A stretch of 64,000 nucleotides of DNA from a virus, in the IMG/VR virus record IMGVR_UViG_3300046002_007411, positions 47,708-111,707 of that record, one strand, 5' to 3'. Below are positions 8,052 to 16,672 of this stretch, piece by piece (positions within the stretch are counted from its first letter, which is position 1; every line of letters begins with the position of its first letter). The notes below the pieces were generated by a model, which searched no databases, was not told where the DNA came from, and saw only the letters and a list, made by a program, of their open reading frames with translations. The position numbers and the translations under genes were made by a program.

Positions 8052-8449
8052 CTTGGTGTTGCACCAACAGGTGCAGGCTGCGCAGCGGTGGGTTTAACGG
8101 CTGTTTGTGAACTTTTTATAAAGTCTGCACCTATTGCACCCAATGCCGTAAGAGCTTTGGTTTTTGCTTGTGCTTGCACAGTTTGAAATGGCTGTGCTTG
8201 AGCATTTTGATAAATGGCACTCAATAACGTTCCAATAACATATAATCTAGCTGCTTCGGCATTTCCTTTGTATTGCGGAAGGTTAATGGCACTTTTCACC
8301 AACTGCGAAATTGTATTACTAGCAGCATCTTCTTGTAAAGTTTCTGCAGGTGTATCAACTCCAGCCAGCTGCAACATTCTACCCAAGGGGTCTAATGTGG
8401 TTAAGTTGCCCATTACCCCTTCATTTACGATGTTTTCTGATTGTGTCAT
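8048..8449 (-). CDS. Unknown protein (133 aa), first gene of late operon
   Basis: Alpha-helical, Ala/Gln-rich protein with a Pro/Ala tail (TAAQPAPVGATPR). Contains a moderately hydrophobic helix (LYVIGTLLSAIY) that is too polar at its edges to be called a membrane segment. Its ACTAAATA late promoter lies 24 bases upstream. Probably a minor virion or assembly protein; function unknown. Confidence 0.68.
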   Translation of the reverse strand: MTQSENIVNEGVMGNLTTLDPLGRMLQLAGVDTPAETLQEDAASNTISQLVKSAINLPQYKGNAEAARLYVIGTLLSAIYQNAQAQPFQTVQAQAKTKALTALGAIGADFIKSSQTAVKPTAAQPAPVGATPR

Positions 8450-8472
8450 AATGTTTTTCCTTGAACGTCAAG

Positions 8473-8480
8473 TATTTAGT
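8473..8480 (-). promoter_or_regulatory. T4-type late promoter
   Basis: Minus strand reads ACTAAATA upstream of the ATG at 8449, just after the terminator of the 261-aa structural gene. Confidence 0.6.
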
Positions 8481-8500
8481 TAGTGAACTTGACATCAAGA

Positions 8501-8525
8501 AAAAAGGGCGCAAAAGCGCCCTTTT
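8501..8525. terminator. Rho-independent terminator after the 261-aa structural gene
   Basis: GGGCGC and GCGCCC enclose an AAAA loop, flanked by A5 and T4, so the structure can work on either strand. On the minus strand it closes the 8543-9328 gene. Confidence 0.85.
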
Positions 8526-8542
8526 CTCCTAGTGGAAAAGTA

Positions 8543-9328
8543 TTACACGCCCACTGTGTTAAGCACAAAGCCTTGTGCTGCCATGGTGTTTGTAAGAGTT
8601 GCACTGCTTGTATTCCATGTTGTTACATAGGGTTGAACAGTGTTCTTGAGGTAGTAGTAGTTGGTTGCATCGGAACCTTGAGCACTTCCGCTAAGCACTT
8701 GAGCGCTTTGAGTGTCATATGCAGTAAGGCCATCCAATCCTTGGTAACTGCTGTTGCTTGCCAAGATGTTGTAACCTTGTGCATTTGTGTTGTCAGCAGC
8801 AGTTGAAGTACTGAAGTTGCTGTTAGTGCCAGCTGTCCACAGCAATGTCTTTTCTGTAGCAACGTGAACACTGTAGAAAGTTTTACCAGTTGTGTATGCG
8901 CTACCAAATACTTGTGTGGGTGTAGCAATGTTGTTGTAAAGCCCGTAAAATGCCCACAAAGTTGTTGTATTTGCATTGATTGCTGTTGCTGTGCCGGGAA
9001 TGTTACCAGTTATGCTGTTAACACTAATGGCAACTGGATTAGCACGGCCAGAAAATGTGCGGATCAAGTTGTCAAGATTGGTTTGCTTGTAAAAAGCATC
9101 TAGATATGCATTCAATGTGGCATAGCTTGTTGCGGTACCGCTGCTGTCTGTAACAGACACTGTGGTCCACACGCCGGTGCTAGCATATGTTTGATAGCTG
9201 GGCAGATCAACTACTGGTGTTACTACATTGGTTTGTCCAACTGGCACAAGTGTCAACAGGGTGAAGAAATCCATGTTGCCAGTTAGGAACTCACCTGCAA
9301 ATGTAGATCCATTTACGCGATCAGTCAT
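8543..9328 (-). CDS. Probable virion surface or structural protein (261 aa)
   Basis: Ser/Thr/Asn/Gly-rich, low in charge, with the composition of beta-rich phage surface proteins such as head decoration or fibre subunits. It opens with MTDRVNGSTFAGEFLTG and ends AAQGFVLNTVGV. It stands alone between its own late promoter (9370-9377) and a strong terminator (8501-8525), which suggests independent, abundant late expression. No named family is recognised. Confidence 0.65.
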   Translation of the reverse strand: MTDRVNGSTFAGEFLTGNMDFFTLLTLVPVGQTNVVTPVVDLPSYQTYASTGVWTTVSVTDSSGTATSYATLNAYLDAFYKQTNLDNLIRTFSGRANPVAISVNSITGNIPGTATAINANTTTLWAFYGLYNNIATPTQVFGSAYTTGKTFYSVHVATEKTLLWTAGTNSNFSTSTAADNTNAQGYNILASNSSYQGLDGLTAYDTQSAQVLSGSAQGSDATNYYYLKNTVQPYVTTWNTSSATLTNTMAAQGFVLNTVGV

Positions 9329-9369
9329 TGTTTATTCTCCTTGTAAGTGCAAGTATATTTTTGCATGAG

Positions 9370-9377
9370 TATTTATT
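9370..9377 (-). promoter_or_regulatory. T4-type late promoter
   Basis: Minus strand reads AATAAATA, 42 bases upstream of the ATG at 9328; the leader carries AAGGAG. Confidence 0.7.
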
Positions 9378-9401
9378 AGGTTTGCCCAAATCACGCGGGT
9401 T

Positions 9402-11108
9402 TCACACGTCTTGTCGGCGTTTGTAAAGAACAAAGTTCTCATGATGGAACAGGGAGTTTTCGGGATTGAAAAAACTTTGTTCATCTGTGTGGATGAAATC
9501 CCCATCTATTTTGGTAATAGTGTGAGGTTTTTGATCTTTTCTGTCCCCCCATCTGGATATCACTTGATCCCCAACTTGAAATATATTCTTTCTTTTTGGT
9601 GCAGGCGCGTCTTCAGGAACATATCCAAACAAACTGGGCCTGCGATTTACTTGCCCCTGGGGATTTGCCATGCTGGCTATTGCACCAGCACTGGTTCCAC
9701 CCGCACTTGCTGATTCTGAAACTGGTTTTCCAAATGCATTTAAGTTCCCGTTTTTGGCAACTTGAGTTTTTTGCCTGGTTATATTGTCAAGTGTTTTAGC
9801 ATACTTGCCGGTATTTGCATCCGAGCGTGCTTGTATTTCTTTTTCTCTGGCGTCCAACTGTTTCCATTTTTCTATAGCCCGTGCTTGACTATTACCATTG
9901 TCGGAAGCTTTTTTTAAAGCCTTTTCAGCAGCGGCACCTATTTGATGTCTAACTTCTTTTAGGTGTGTGGCATCCAGCAGTTGCACTAACTGACCATCAA
10001 CATATAGATTGTGCTTGATATTTCTACCAGGATTAAGACCTATCAAACGTTTGTGATATTCTAGAGCTTGGTCTTGTGTATCAAATGTTTTCACAGCGTC
10101 ATGCATTTTGCTTTCATTACCATCTTTTTTAACAGAAACAAGCTTAACTGGTTGCGATGCTGATTTTTTTCCAGCTCTCCACTTTGCCAAGTCACTTTGT
10201 GCATGCTTCCAGCCTTTTATAGCTTCGGGTATATTAGTTTCTTCTCTAAAACCCCGCACATTTGATTGTCTAACCCAGTCGTCGGGTGTCATCTGATGCT
10301 GTGAGACAAACTCTTTATGCAGTTGATGCGGGCTGATCGACAACTTTTGGCAAATACCACGCATGATTTTGTCTATGTTTTCATAGCTGTGATCTTGTGT
10401 TTTAGTCAATGCATGTTCAAGATCTTTAACGCCTTGACTGGCTTCTAGGTTTTCTTTCACAACTGGTAGGCGAGTCAGCAACTGCATGCGGTTGGCAGCA
10501 CTGACAGGTGGTTTTTCTCCAGTAACAGGAGCAGGCCATTTTTGTTCTTGCACATAACGTCGCAAGCAGTTGCGTAGGTCACGCAAGCCTTGCGTGCGAT
10601 GAATGTTTTCCCAAAGTTTCTGGCACACTGACCAGCGTGTGTCAGCATCAAGTTTCTGCCAGTTGGCAACATCACGACGTAGTTTTTTATCAGCAGTGCT
10701 GGTGATTTTATAACTGCTCTCCAACTGCAATAATCTTTGATTTTGCATGGACTGCGGATAGGTTACCTCACTACATGCATGCAGAAATTCGTGAGTAACA
10801 CGGATCTGTTGGTCAATTTCGCTTTTTGTAAAATAACTTTTTTCGTCTCTAGCATGCTCACGTAATACTTCAGTATGCATGACATGCAAAAACTCATACA
10901 AACCTGTGCTGTTGGCTATTTGCAGCGTGTTTTCTGCGTATTCTCTTATTACATGATGACTTTCTGGCTCTTGACGTAAAACATGCAAGGCAAGCAAGCC
11001 TTGGAAAATAGTATTAGAACACTCTGCAACATTAACTGGATTATTACCAGCCAAGCTTACTGTGGCATTTTGTGTTACGTATCGATTCAAATCTTGAAAT
11101 AGTTTCAT
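9402..11108 (-). CDS. Large virion-associated protein (568 aa), function unknown
   Basis: Helical N-terminal two thirds with His- and Gln-rich segments, then a basic linker. A conserved-looking motif (GGTSAGAIASMANPQG, NRRPSLFGYVPE) near residues 470-505 recurs, from memory, as a tail peptide in minor virion proteins of marine myophages. The C-terminal 55 residues look like a small beta-barrel (NIFQVGDQVISRWG, TITKIDGDFIHTDE). The segment EIDQQIRVTHEFLHACSEVTY resembles a zinc-metallopeptidase-like HEFLH helix, but the rest of such a site is not evident. Coupled to the upstream gene by ATGA. Confidence 0.7.
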   Translation of the reverse strand: MKLFQDLNRYVTQNATVSLAGNNPVNVAECSNTIFQGLLALHVLRQEPESHHVIREYAENTLQIANSTGLYEFLHVMHTEVLREHARDEKSYFTKSEIDQQIRVTHEFLHACSEVTYPQSMQNQRLLQLESSYKITSTADKKLRRDVANWQKLDADTRWSVCQKLWENIHRTQGLRDLRNCLRRYVQEQKWPAPVTGEKPPVSAANRMQLLTRLPVVKENLEASQGVKDLEHALTKTQDHSYENIDKIMRGICQKLSISPHQLHKEFVSQHQMTPDDWVRQSNVRGFREETNIPEAIKGWKHAQSDLAKWRAGKKSASQPVKLVSVKKDGNESKMHDAVKTFDTQDQALEYHKRLIGLNPGRNIKHNLYVDGQLVQLLDATHLKEVRHQIGAAAEKALKKASDNGNSQARAIEKWKQLDAREKEIQARSDANTGKYAKTLDNITRQKTQVAKNGNLNAFGKPVSESASAGGTSAGAIASMANPQGQVNRRPSLFGYVPEDAPAPKRKNIFQVGDQVISRWGDRKDQKPHTITKIDGDFIHTDEQSFFNPENSLFHHENFVLYKRRQDV

Positions 11109-12208
11109 TTTGAACTCTTGGCTAAAGTTTCTTGGGCTGATCGAACAGCTTGAGCAGCACTGCGATAAATGCCTGCTTGTGTTATATGATGAACACGATC
11201 AGCAGGTTTTAACTTATTGATTTTGCTGAACTTTTCATGGTAATCTGCAAGCTTTTCATATTGTAGGGCTTTATCGCCTTGCTGCTCAGCTTGCTGTGCA
11301 GCTACTAAATCTTCAGTGTGGGCGCCAGCTGGTCCTTGGGGAGAAACCCCTTCTTTTACCTGTTTAGCAGCATAATAGTCATTAAACCAGTCAGCGTCTT
11401 TACTGCCAGCTGGGGGTTTGACCCAAACCTTATCAACTGGATTCCAATACACCCATCCTGAAGGTGCTTGTGGAGTAACAGGAACTTTCCAAACTTTTGT
11501 TGGTTGACCTTTAATATCCACTACTAAATCGGGCTTCTGAGGATCAAAAGGTTTTTGGTCTTGTTGTGCAGCAGGTGCTGCTGCTGGAACAGCTGGCGAT
11601 GTAGATGTTGCAGACGTAGTATTGGAAGATGCAGATGCAGGACTAGCTGCAGGGCTGCCAGCTGCGGCAGCAGGAGCATTAGCTGTGGTGCTTGCAGCAG
11701 GTTCTTTTTGTGAACCGTCGCCTAGCCCTTGCTTGGCTTGTGCTTGCACTATACCTTGTTTCAAAAGCCCTTTTACAATCGCTTGGCTTGTAAGTGCATC
11801 GTCATTTATATTGACGTTGTTTTTGATATTAGGTATGTTAAACTGCTTTTGAACTTTGGCAAAAACTTTATCAACATCTGCATCATCCAAGCCAATACGA
11901 TTACTTGGTGCTTTGAAAAAATGACGCATGTTACCAAAACTTAATTCAGTCCAGTCTATGTTTTGACGCCCCATTAGTAATCCCAACCATTTGAAGTTTT
12001 GATTAACATAATGTTCAAGTTCGCGTCGTCCAGCACGTTGTCCAGCCCGTTTTTCTCGGCCAGCCCAACCAGTTTTCTTTTTTGACCAATAAGTTTGGGC
12101 TTTTTTTACCAAATCACCCAGGGCTTCATTTGTGTCTTGATGTTGTATTTCATCAATAAAATTTATATTTTTGCGAATGTCTTCATAAACAGCAAGTGAT
12201 TGGGTCAT
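11105..12208 (-). CDS. Ala/Pro-rich virion-associated protein (367 aa)
   Basis: Three parts: a helical basic N-terminus (1-160), a low-complexity Ala/Ser/Pro/Thr linker (about 180-225), and a C-terminal domain beginning DLVVDIKGQPTKVWKVPV with a Trp-rich core (GWVYWNPVDKVWVKPP). I start it at the ATG at 12208 (MTQSLAVYEDIRKN), preceded by AGAGAAG, because the longer frame would overlap the next gene by 56 bases. Coupled to the 568-aa gene downstream. Function not recognised; probably a structural or ejected protein. Confidence 0.68.
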   Translation of the reverse strand: MTQSLAVYEDIRKNINFIDEIQHQDTNEALGDLVKKAQTYWSKKKTGWAGREKRAGQRAGRRELEHYVNQNFKWLGLLMGRQNIDWTELSFGNMRHFFKAPSNRIGLDDADVDKVFAKVQKQFNIPNIKNNVNINDDALTSQAIVKGLLKQGIVQAQAKQGLGDGSQKEPAASTTANAPAAAAGSPAASPASASSNTTSATSTSPAVPAAAPAAQQDQKPFDPQKPDLVVDIKGQPTKVWKVPVTPQAPSGWVYWNPVDKVWVKPPAGSKDADWFNDYYAAKQVKEGVSPQGPAGAHTEDLVAAQQAEQQGDKALQYEKLADYHEKFSKINKLKPADRVHHITQAGIYRSAAQAVRSAQETLAKSSK

Positions 12209-12212
12209 GGAT

Positions 12213-12461
12213 TTACTTCTCTTGATTCTTATATTCGCTAATTTTGCGGGTGAACTTTTTGTCATCATTTGTCAACAACGCACGCTGAAGACGGCGAATC
12301 AAGTCATCTGCTTGATCTTGACTGTAAGTTATACGGATTTGTTCACAAAGATTTGCCATGTTGGCAACTAGATGAATAACACGGTTTTCTATAACACTGT
12401 GTTTGTTGCGGCTGCCAATGTGCCGGTCAAGTTCTTCAAGAATGCTAGATTTAGACTTCAA
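12213..12461 (-). CDS. Small conserved T4-like protein (82 aa), TTG start
   Basis: Helical protein beginning KSKSSILEELDRHIGSRNKH. From memory, similar short proteins with the pattern (S/L)LEELD..., NLxExI...YxxDQADxLxRR, (D)xxKFxRKI occur near DNA metabolism genes of marine T4-like phages. No ATG is available, so a TTG at 12461 preceded by GGGAA is used. The late promoter at 12493-12500 lies in the hairpin just upstream, so it is the first gene of the unit that includes the 367- and 568-aa proteins. Confidence 0.65.
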   Translation of the reverse strand: MKSKSSILEELDRHIGSRNKHSVIENRVIHLVANMANLCEQIRITYSQDQADDLIRRLQRALLTNDDKKFTRKISEYKNQEK

Positions 12462-12464
12462 AAT

Positions 12465-12507
12465 AGTTTCCCATAAGCAAAAACATTTGCTTTATTTATG
12501 GGAAACT
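12465..12507. terminator. Hairpin after gene 41 with a late promoter in its bulge
   Basis: AGTTTCCCATA (12465-12475) pairs with TATGGGAAACT (12497-12507) and AGCAAA with TTTGCT; a five-base bulge (12492-12496) lies on one arm. The bulge creates the late promoter sequence. No strong T-run, so it may process or pause rather than terminate. Confidence 0.6.
12493..12500 (-). promoter_or_regulatory. T4-type late promoter inside a hairpin arm
   Basis: Minus strand reads CATAAATA, upstream of the TTG at 12461. Confidence 0.6.
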
Positions 12508-12518
12508 GATGTAAAAAA

Positions 12519-13916
12519 TTAACGTCGTATCAAGCTTGTTAGCTTGCTGAGATCCTGCATTTTGCTTGCAGCAACTGGTGGTTGAGTATCTGATTTGGGC
12601 GGAGGTTGTGTGCTTTTTCTACGAAGATCAGCCAGCACATCTGTAACCACTCCTGCCTGTGCCTGTTGCACTTGACCTTGATCTTCAAGATCAAATATTT
12701 TCAGTGTTGCTGGATCATAGCCCAAAAACAACTTGCTGCCCACGCCACTGCTGCTACGTGTTTTAATAAACTGGATTTGGTATTGTCCACGTTCTTTCAT
12801 AGCTTGTGTGGCATAGATTGTGATAACATTGTCTGCTGTGTGGATTTTGCTGATACCACCAGCAATCATGCTTTGATCATGTTCCTGCTCGTTGATTGAA
12901 CCGCGATTTAGCTGACTGGCTGTCATGCAAAGTATTTTACGCTCCACAGCCAAGCCGCGAAGCTCTTCGGCAACAAACTTGTCCTTGATAAACAAGTCAC
13001 TGGGATTGATCTTTTTGTTGTTGGGATACAACAAATCCAAATAGTCCACAATCAAGGCGTCTGCTCGCTGCCCGGTTTTAATCTCATATGCCTTGAGATA
13101 GGCTTTGATGTCGTTGGTTGTGCTGCCTTGTGGCATTTGCTTGATGTGAAAAGTTCCTGATGAACGACTGGTTTGCTTGACTTTGATTTCCACGTCATCA
13201 AGTTTACGGAAAATATCAGTAGTTGCTACGCCAGTCAACATGCTGTCCACTCGCATGCTGGTTAGTTCTTCACTGAGCTCGAGACTGATATAAATCACGT
13301 TGAGTTTTTGTTTAACAAAACTCAAACTGAGATTTTGCAAAAACAAACTTTTGCCCACACCGCTGGGTGCAGCCCAAATAGTGATTTCACCACGATTTAC
13401 ACCACCATATAGTTTCTGATCAACAGTTTTCCAGCCTGTGCTTACTTGTCCGTTGTTGCTTTTGATACGATTAAGACGTTCGCGTGGATCGGCAAAGTAA
13501 TCTGTGCCTACATCACTTACCAAACTAATGAGAATGGCATCGCGAACTCGTTTCTCTACTTCACCATAGTTGCCCTTTTCAATAAGATCCACTGCCGATA
13601 ACACAGCTTCAGCCAATGCACGATTTTTACAAAACTCTTCAATTTCCTGCAAAAAGGCTTCAATATGATGTGTGTTGATATCAGGAATCAACTCAAAGTT
13701 ACTTTGAGTCTCAACATTGAGTTGTTGTATTTTTGGTAATGCTTTATGATCATCAACATAGTCCAAAATATACTTGATGGCTTTGCGAAACTTTTGATTC
13801 CAATACTGTGGTTTGAGAATATTCTGACAGCGAATAAAAACTTCCTCACTGCTCATTAATATATCAATCAACAGCTTTTGCTTGGCCTCGCTGTATTCGT
13901 GTTTTTTAGAATCCAT
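12519..13916 (-). CDS. 41: Replicative DNA helicase gp41 (DnaB family)
   Basis: Hexameric 5'-3' helicase that unwinds at the phage fork together with the gp61 primase. The 465-aa length fits T4 gp41. After an N-terminal helical domain, the RecA-like core has the Walker A motif APSGVGKS at 183-190, the B motif hydrophobic stretch ADALIVDYLDLL, a conserved ASQLNRG, and the C-terminal FIKTRSSSGVG. The start overlaps the end of the primase gene by 11 bases, so the two are co-expressed. A hairpin (12465-12507) follows the stop. Confidence 0.95.
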   Translation of the reverse strand: MDSKKHEYSEAKQKLLIDILMSSEEVFIRCQNILKPQYWNQKFRKAIKYILDYVDDHKALPKIQQLNVETQSNFELIPDINTHHIEAFLQEIEEFCKNRALAEAVLSAVDLIEKGNYGEVEKRVRDAILISLVSDVGTDYFADPRERLNRIKSNNGQVSTGWKTVDQKLYGGVNRGEITIWAAPSGVGKSLFLQNLSLSFVKQKLNVIYISLELSEELTSMRVDSMLTGVATTDIFRKLDDVEIKVKQTSRSSGTFHIKQMPQGSTTNDIKAYLKAYEIKTGQRADALIVDYLDLLYPNNKKINPSDLFIKDKFVAEELRGLAVERKILCMTASQLNRGSINEQEHDQSMIAGGISKIHTADNVITIYATQAMKERGQYQIQFIKTRSSSGVGSKLFLGYDPATLKIFDLEDQGQVQQAQAGVVTDVLADLRRKSTQPPPKSDTQPPVAASKMQDLSKLTSLIRR

Positions 13917-14943
13917 TGTTTTTACCCATGGCCTGTCGTAATACGCCTATTTTCAAATCACTTGTAGTGCGAGACTGAATTATGCTTCTTATTGTAAACA
14001 ACTCACCATAACGCTGAGCTGCATCTGCTGCATCTTTGCATGATTTTTCCCATTGTGGGAAACTCACAGCCCAATCCAACTGTAATGCTTGATCAATTAA
14101 GTCTTGATTCTGTTGTTCTTGATCAGGCATTATGATTATTTGTTTGCCAGATTTTTGCAGCTGAGATATTTGCCCTTGACTTAACACATGGCTCATGACA
14201 GCTACACAATCAATACTTATGGCAGTCAAAAGTCCCTCAACTACAATCACAAAGTGTCTGCTATTATACAGCACATGACTGTTGAACAAATAGTCTGTGG
14301 GCAACTTGCTGTTGACATATCTAGGCTGCCCAGCAGGTGGGGTTCCTGCCCATCGCGCACTGTAACCCACTGTGGCTTGTTTGTGATCTTTCATGGGAAC
14401 GAGAACTCTGTGTTTCATTTTCCATCGTCCCCCGTGAGGTGACCAAAAGTATTCACTGTTTCTCATGATACTAGAGCCACGCTGATTGATATAGTGCCAA
14501 GCTTGTAGAAAATCAGGATCTTGATTGTTTTCCTCGACAAGTTTACTCATTAACTGGCTGTTCAAGGGCCAAGCATCAGGTTCAAACTTCACGTCTAACG
14601 TAATGGCCGGAAGAGAATCTGTGCTGGAGCTGCCTTCAAGGCTTTTTTGCAGCTCGTGCATTTTTAAACTGTCAATAATTTCTTGTGGAACAGACATCCA
14701 CGACAGCAGCATGCGAAAACTGTCAGTTAGGCCATCACCTGTATATCTACAACGATATCCACAGTTATAACAACTGTAGGAAACGTGTGATTGTCCATCA
14801 ATCAACCAGTTGCCACGACCACGAGTGTCAGGCCTGTGTCCGCGATGGCTGCAACATACTGCATTTGCACTTTTCCAGCCTTTACTAGCGGTTCTAGCTC
14901 GCGCAGGAATCCATTGACCAACTACATCTGCTACAGATACCAT
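13906..14943 (-). CDS. 61: DNA primase gp61
   Basis: Makes RNA primers for lagging-strand synthesis in complex with gp41. The N-terminal zinc-binding domain has C30/C31 and H33 followed by C58-x2-C61 (SCYNCGYRC). The TOPRIM-type core contains PRYVNSKL, FVIVVEGLLTAIS (the conserved EG) and the acidic IIIMPDQEQQNQD. At 345 aa it matches T4 gp61. Directly upstream of and overlapping gene 41. A TTGACA followed 17 bases later by TAAACC ends just before the ATG, but this overlaps the coding end of the structural gene upstream and may be chance. Confidence 0.92.
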   Translation of the reverse strand: MVSVADVVGQWIPARARTASKGWKSANAVCCSHRGHRPDTRGRGNWLIDGQSHVSYSCYNCGYRCRYTGDGLTDSFRMLLSWMSVPQEIIDSLKMHELQKSLEGSSSTDSLPAITLDVKFEPDAWPLNSQLMSKLVEENNQDPDFLQAWHYINQRGSSIMRNSEYFWSPHGGRWKMKHRVLVPMKDHKQATVGYSARWAGTPPAGQPRYVNSKLPTDYLFNSHVLYNSRHFVIVVEGLLTAISIDCVAVMSHVLSQGQISQLQKSGKQIIIMPDQEQQNQDLIDQALQLDWAVSFPQWEKSCKDAADAAQRYGELFTIRSIIQSRTTSDLKIGVLRQAMGKNNGF

Positions 14944-14951
14944 TACATGGT

Positions 14952-15764
14952 TTAGCTTTTGTAGAGTATTTTGTCAAACGTTCCTGTGTTGCCAAGAGCA
15001 CTTTGATAAACAAAACGCACCCAGTAGAGATTTTGTGTGGTGCTGCCCTGCCATATTGTGGGCTGATCGTCGCCAGTCCATTGTTTGTAGTTGGTGTCAG
15101 CTGTTAGAGGAATGAAAAACCATTCGTTATCTGTGGGCACATTTTCTGTCAAACTGCCTTGCATCCAAAGCTTGCCCAACCAGTTGGTTGTGTAAACCAC
15201 CCATGTATGAGTCCCCGAAGTCTCACCTGTTTGTGCATTGCCAGGTAAACTGGAACTCACGTATAAAATATCAGTCCACCAGTTGAGCGGTGTGGGTGTG
15301 AAGTTAGTGATTACTGTGGCTGGAACAAGTTCACGTTGAGTGCCAGCTAAAATTTCCACTGCCACATCAATGTCTTGATATTGATCACTGTAAAGAAAAC
15401 GTTGCACATTGCTGTCATCAGTGCTGGTAAGCTGAATATTGTAAAATCCCAAAGGCAAAAACTGAATATCAGTTTCTTGTATGTCAACTACAGCTTGGCC
15501 TTGAGCAGCATTGGTAGTTGTGACACTTTTAACCAAAACTGTCTGTTGTGTTTCCACATTAATCATTTGAGCAGTTAGAGTGAGACCGGTAATGTCCACA
15601 GGTCTCCGATCAACATTACGCACCAGCATTTGCAGGGTGTTAGTAACGCCTTTGTATATTTTTTGCTTATATTGAATCATGGGCCATGTCTGCAGGAAAG
15701 TTCCAGGTGCATCATACATCCAATATAGCTGTTGTTGATAAGAATAAAGGGTAATAGTGGACAT
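14952..15764 (-). CDS. Virion structural protein with BppU-like N-terminal domain (270 aa)
   Basis: Beta-rich. Residues about 38-130 look like the N-terminal domain of baseplate upper proteins (BppU type): VRNVDRRPVDITGLTLTAQM, then VVDIQETD, PLGFYNIQLTSTDD. The second half is Trp-rich and resembles adhesin-like beta domains (NWWTDILYVSS, TNLYWVRFVYQS-like ending). It has its own GCTAAATA late promoter (15797-15804), so it is expressed late although it sits beside the replication genes. A baseplate or fibre role is inferred, not certain. Confidence 0.65.
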   Translation of the reverse strand: MSTITLYSYQQQLYWMYDAPGTFLQTWPMIQYKQKIYKGVTNTLQMLVRNVDRRPVDITGLTLTAQMINVETQQTVLVKSVTTTNAAQGQAVVDIQETDIQFLPLGFYNIQLTSTDDSNVQRFLYSDQYQDIDVAVEILAGTQRELVPATVITNFTPTPLNWWTDILYVSSSLPGNAQTGETSGTHTWVVYTTNWLGKLWMQGSLTENVPTDNEWFFIPLTADTNYKQWTGDDQPTIWQGSTTQNLYWVRFVYQSALGNTGTFDKILYKS

Positions 15765-15796
15765 ATCATGAATAAAATAGTGATTAATCTAATAAG

Positions 15797-15804
15797 TATT
15801 TAGC
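15797..15804 (-). promoter_or_regulatory. T4-type late promoter
   Basis: Minus strand reads GCTAAATA, 33 bases upstream of the ATG at 15764. Confidence 0.6.
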
Positions 15805-15827
15805 TGAACTGTTACAAGGAAACTGCT

Positions 15828-16202
15828 ATGACACCACAGGAACTAACCGACTTGCAACAAAGATATCCCTTTCTCAGTGTAGTGCAATATCTCAACAACG
15901 AGTATCTAGGAATCATTCAACAAGCTGATCAACAGTTTATCAACATTTATGCTTGGGATGACAACTGGACTGATGTTCGCAAGAAAAGGTTTCTAGTTTG
16001 TGGTGAAACTTGGTGGTGGGAAAGCAACAGAAATATCCCCATAAATTTGTTTATGGGGCAAGACTTTCAAGAGTTTAGAACCGTATTAAAAACTTTTGCA
16101 AGCAAAGAAAGTCGTGTAGTTCAAGGTCCCACAGTAAATCTACGTGAAATGTTAAACAAACGAGTAAAACGACGCACCATTACTTTGGTGCGCGAAGTTT
16201 AA
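15828..16202 (+). CDS. Conserved marine T4-like protein of unknown function (124 aa)
   Basis: Compact, Trp-rich protein. The block RFLVCGETWWWESNRNIPINLF is, from memory, a hallmark of a conserved protein of marine T4-like phages that lies near replication genes; no function is established. The C-terminus is basic (NKRVKRRTITLVREV). The ATG at 15828 follows AAGGAA at eight bases. It is on the plus strand, divergent from the structural gene, and its TAA overlaps the stop of the opposing gene within the four bases TTAA (16199-16202). Confidence 0.7.
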   Translation: MTPQELTDLQQRYPFLSVVQYLNNEYLGIIQQADQQFINIYAWDDNWTDVRKKRFLVCGETWWWESNRNIPINLFMGQDFQEFRTVLKTFASKESRVVQGPTVNLREMLNKRVKRRTITLVREV

Positions 16203-16648
16203 TCGCCTAGAGTACTAACTTTCACTCTCACTTTTACAGTTTTACCATCAGCACTGACTTTTGGTTCAAACTTAACACGCTGTTCTCTTAGATATTGAGT
16301 TTCTTCTTGTCGACTCCACTTTTGCCAGTGCTGCATGGTTTTCCATGCAAGCGTGCGGGCCACCAGTTCATTGTTTACAGCCAAAATAGCATAAAAATCA
16401 TCACTGTTTTCCACGGCACGCAAGCGCACACTGAACTGGTCGCTTGCATGCTCGAGACTTACGAGAATATCTCGCAGTTCACGTGGCTGGCAACGTGGAT
16501 TGCGCCACATCCAAACATCACCATGCAAGCGTTGACGAAACTTACCTGCAAGTTCTGCGTCTTCAATATATCCCAAATCCCAAGTGTTGTCTTCATGCAC
16601 CACATGGGCATGACATCCAAACATTGAACTGGCTAGCTGTAGCTGCAT
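16199..16648 (-). CDS. Unknown protein (149 aa), last gene of early operon
   Basis: Not recognised. N-terminal segment LASSMFGCHAHVVHEDNTWDLGYIED, a Trp-rich middle (DVWMWRNPRC, WKTMQHWQKW) and a basic beta-rich tail (KTVKVRVKVSTLGD). GAGAGGT lies nine bases before the ATG. It follows the DnaE-like gene by 24 bases in the same direction and probably ends the operon that starts at 20176. Confidence 0.68.
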   Translation of the reverse strand: MQLQLASSMFGCHAHVVHEDNTWDLGYIEDAELAGKFRQRLHGDVWMWRNPRCQPRELRDILVSLEHASDQFSVRLRAVENSDDFYAILAVNNELVARTLAWKTMQHWQKWSRQEETQYLREQRVKFEPKVSADGKTVKVRVKVSTLGD

Positions 16649-16672
16649 GATTATACCTCTCTATGTGTTATA

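Noticed and set aside
10741-10830. Zinc metallopeptidase (HEFLH) in the 568-aa protein
   Set aside because: HEFLH matches HExxH in form only loosely (H-E-F-L-H), but the expected downstream third ligand and surrounding fold are not apparent.
14943-14975. TTGACA-N17-TAAACC directly before the primase ATG as a third leaderless promoter
   Set aside because: The -10 matches poorly and the whole stretch codes the last residues of the structural gene, so it may be coincidence.
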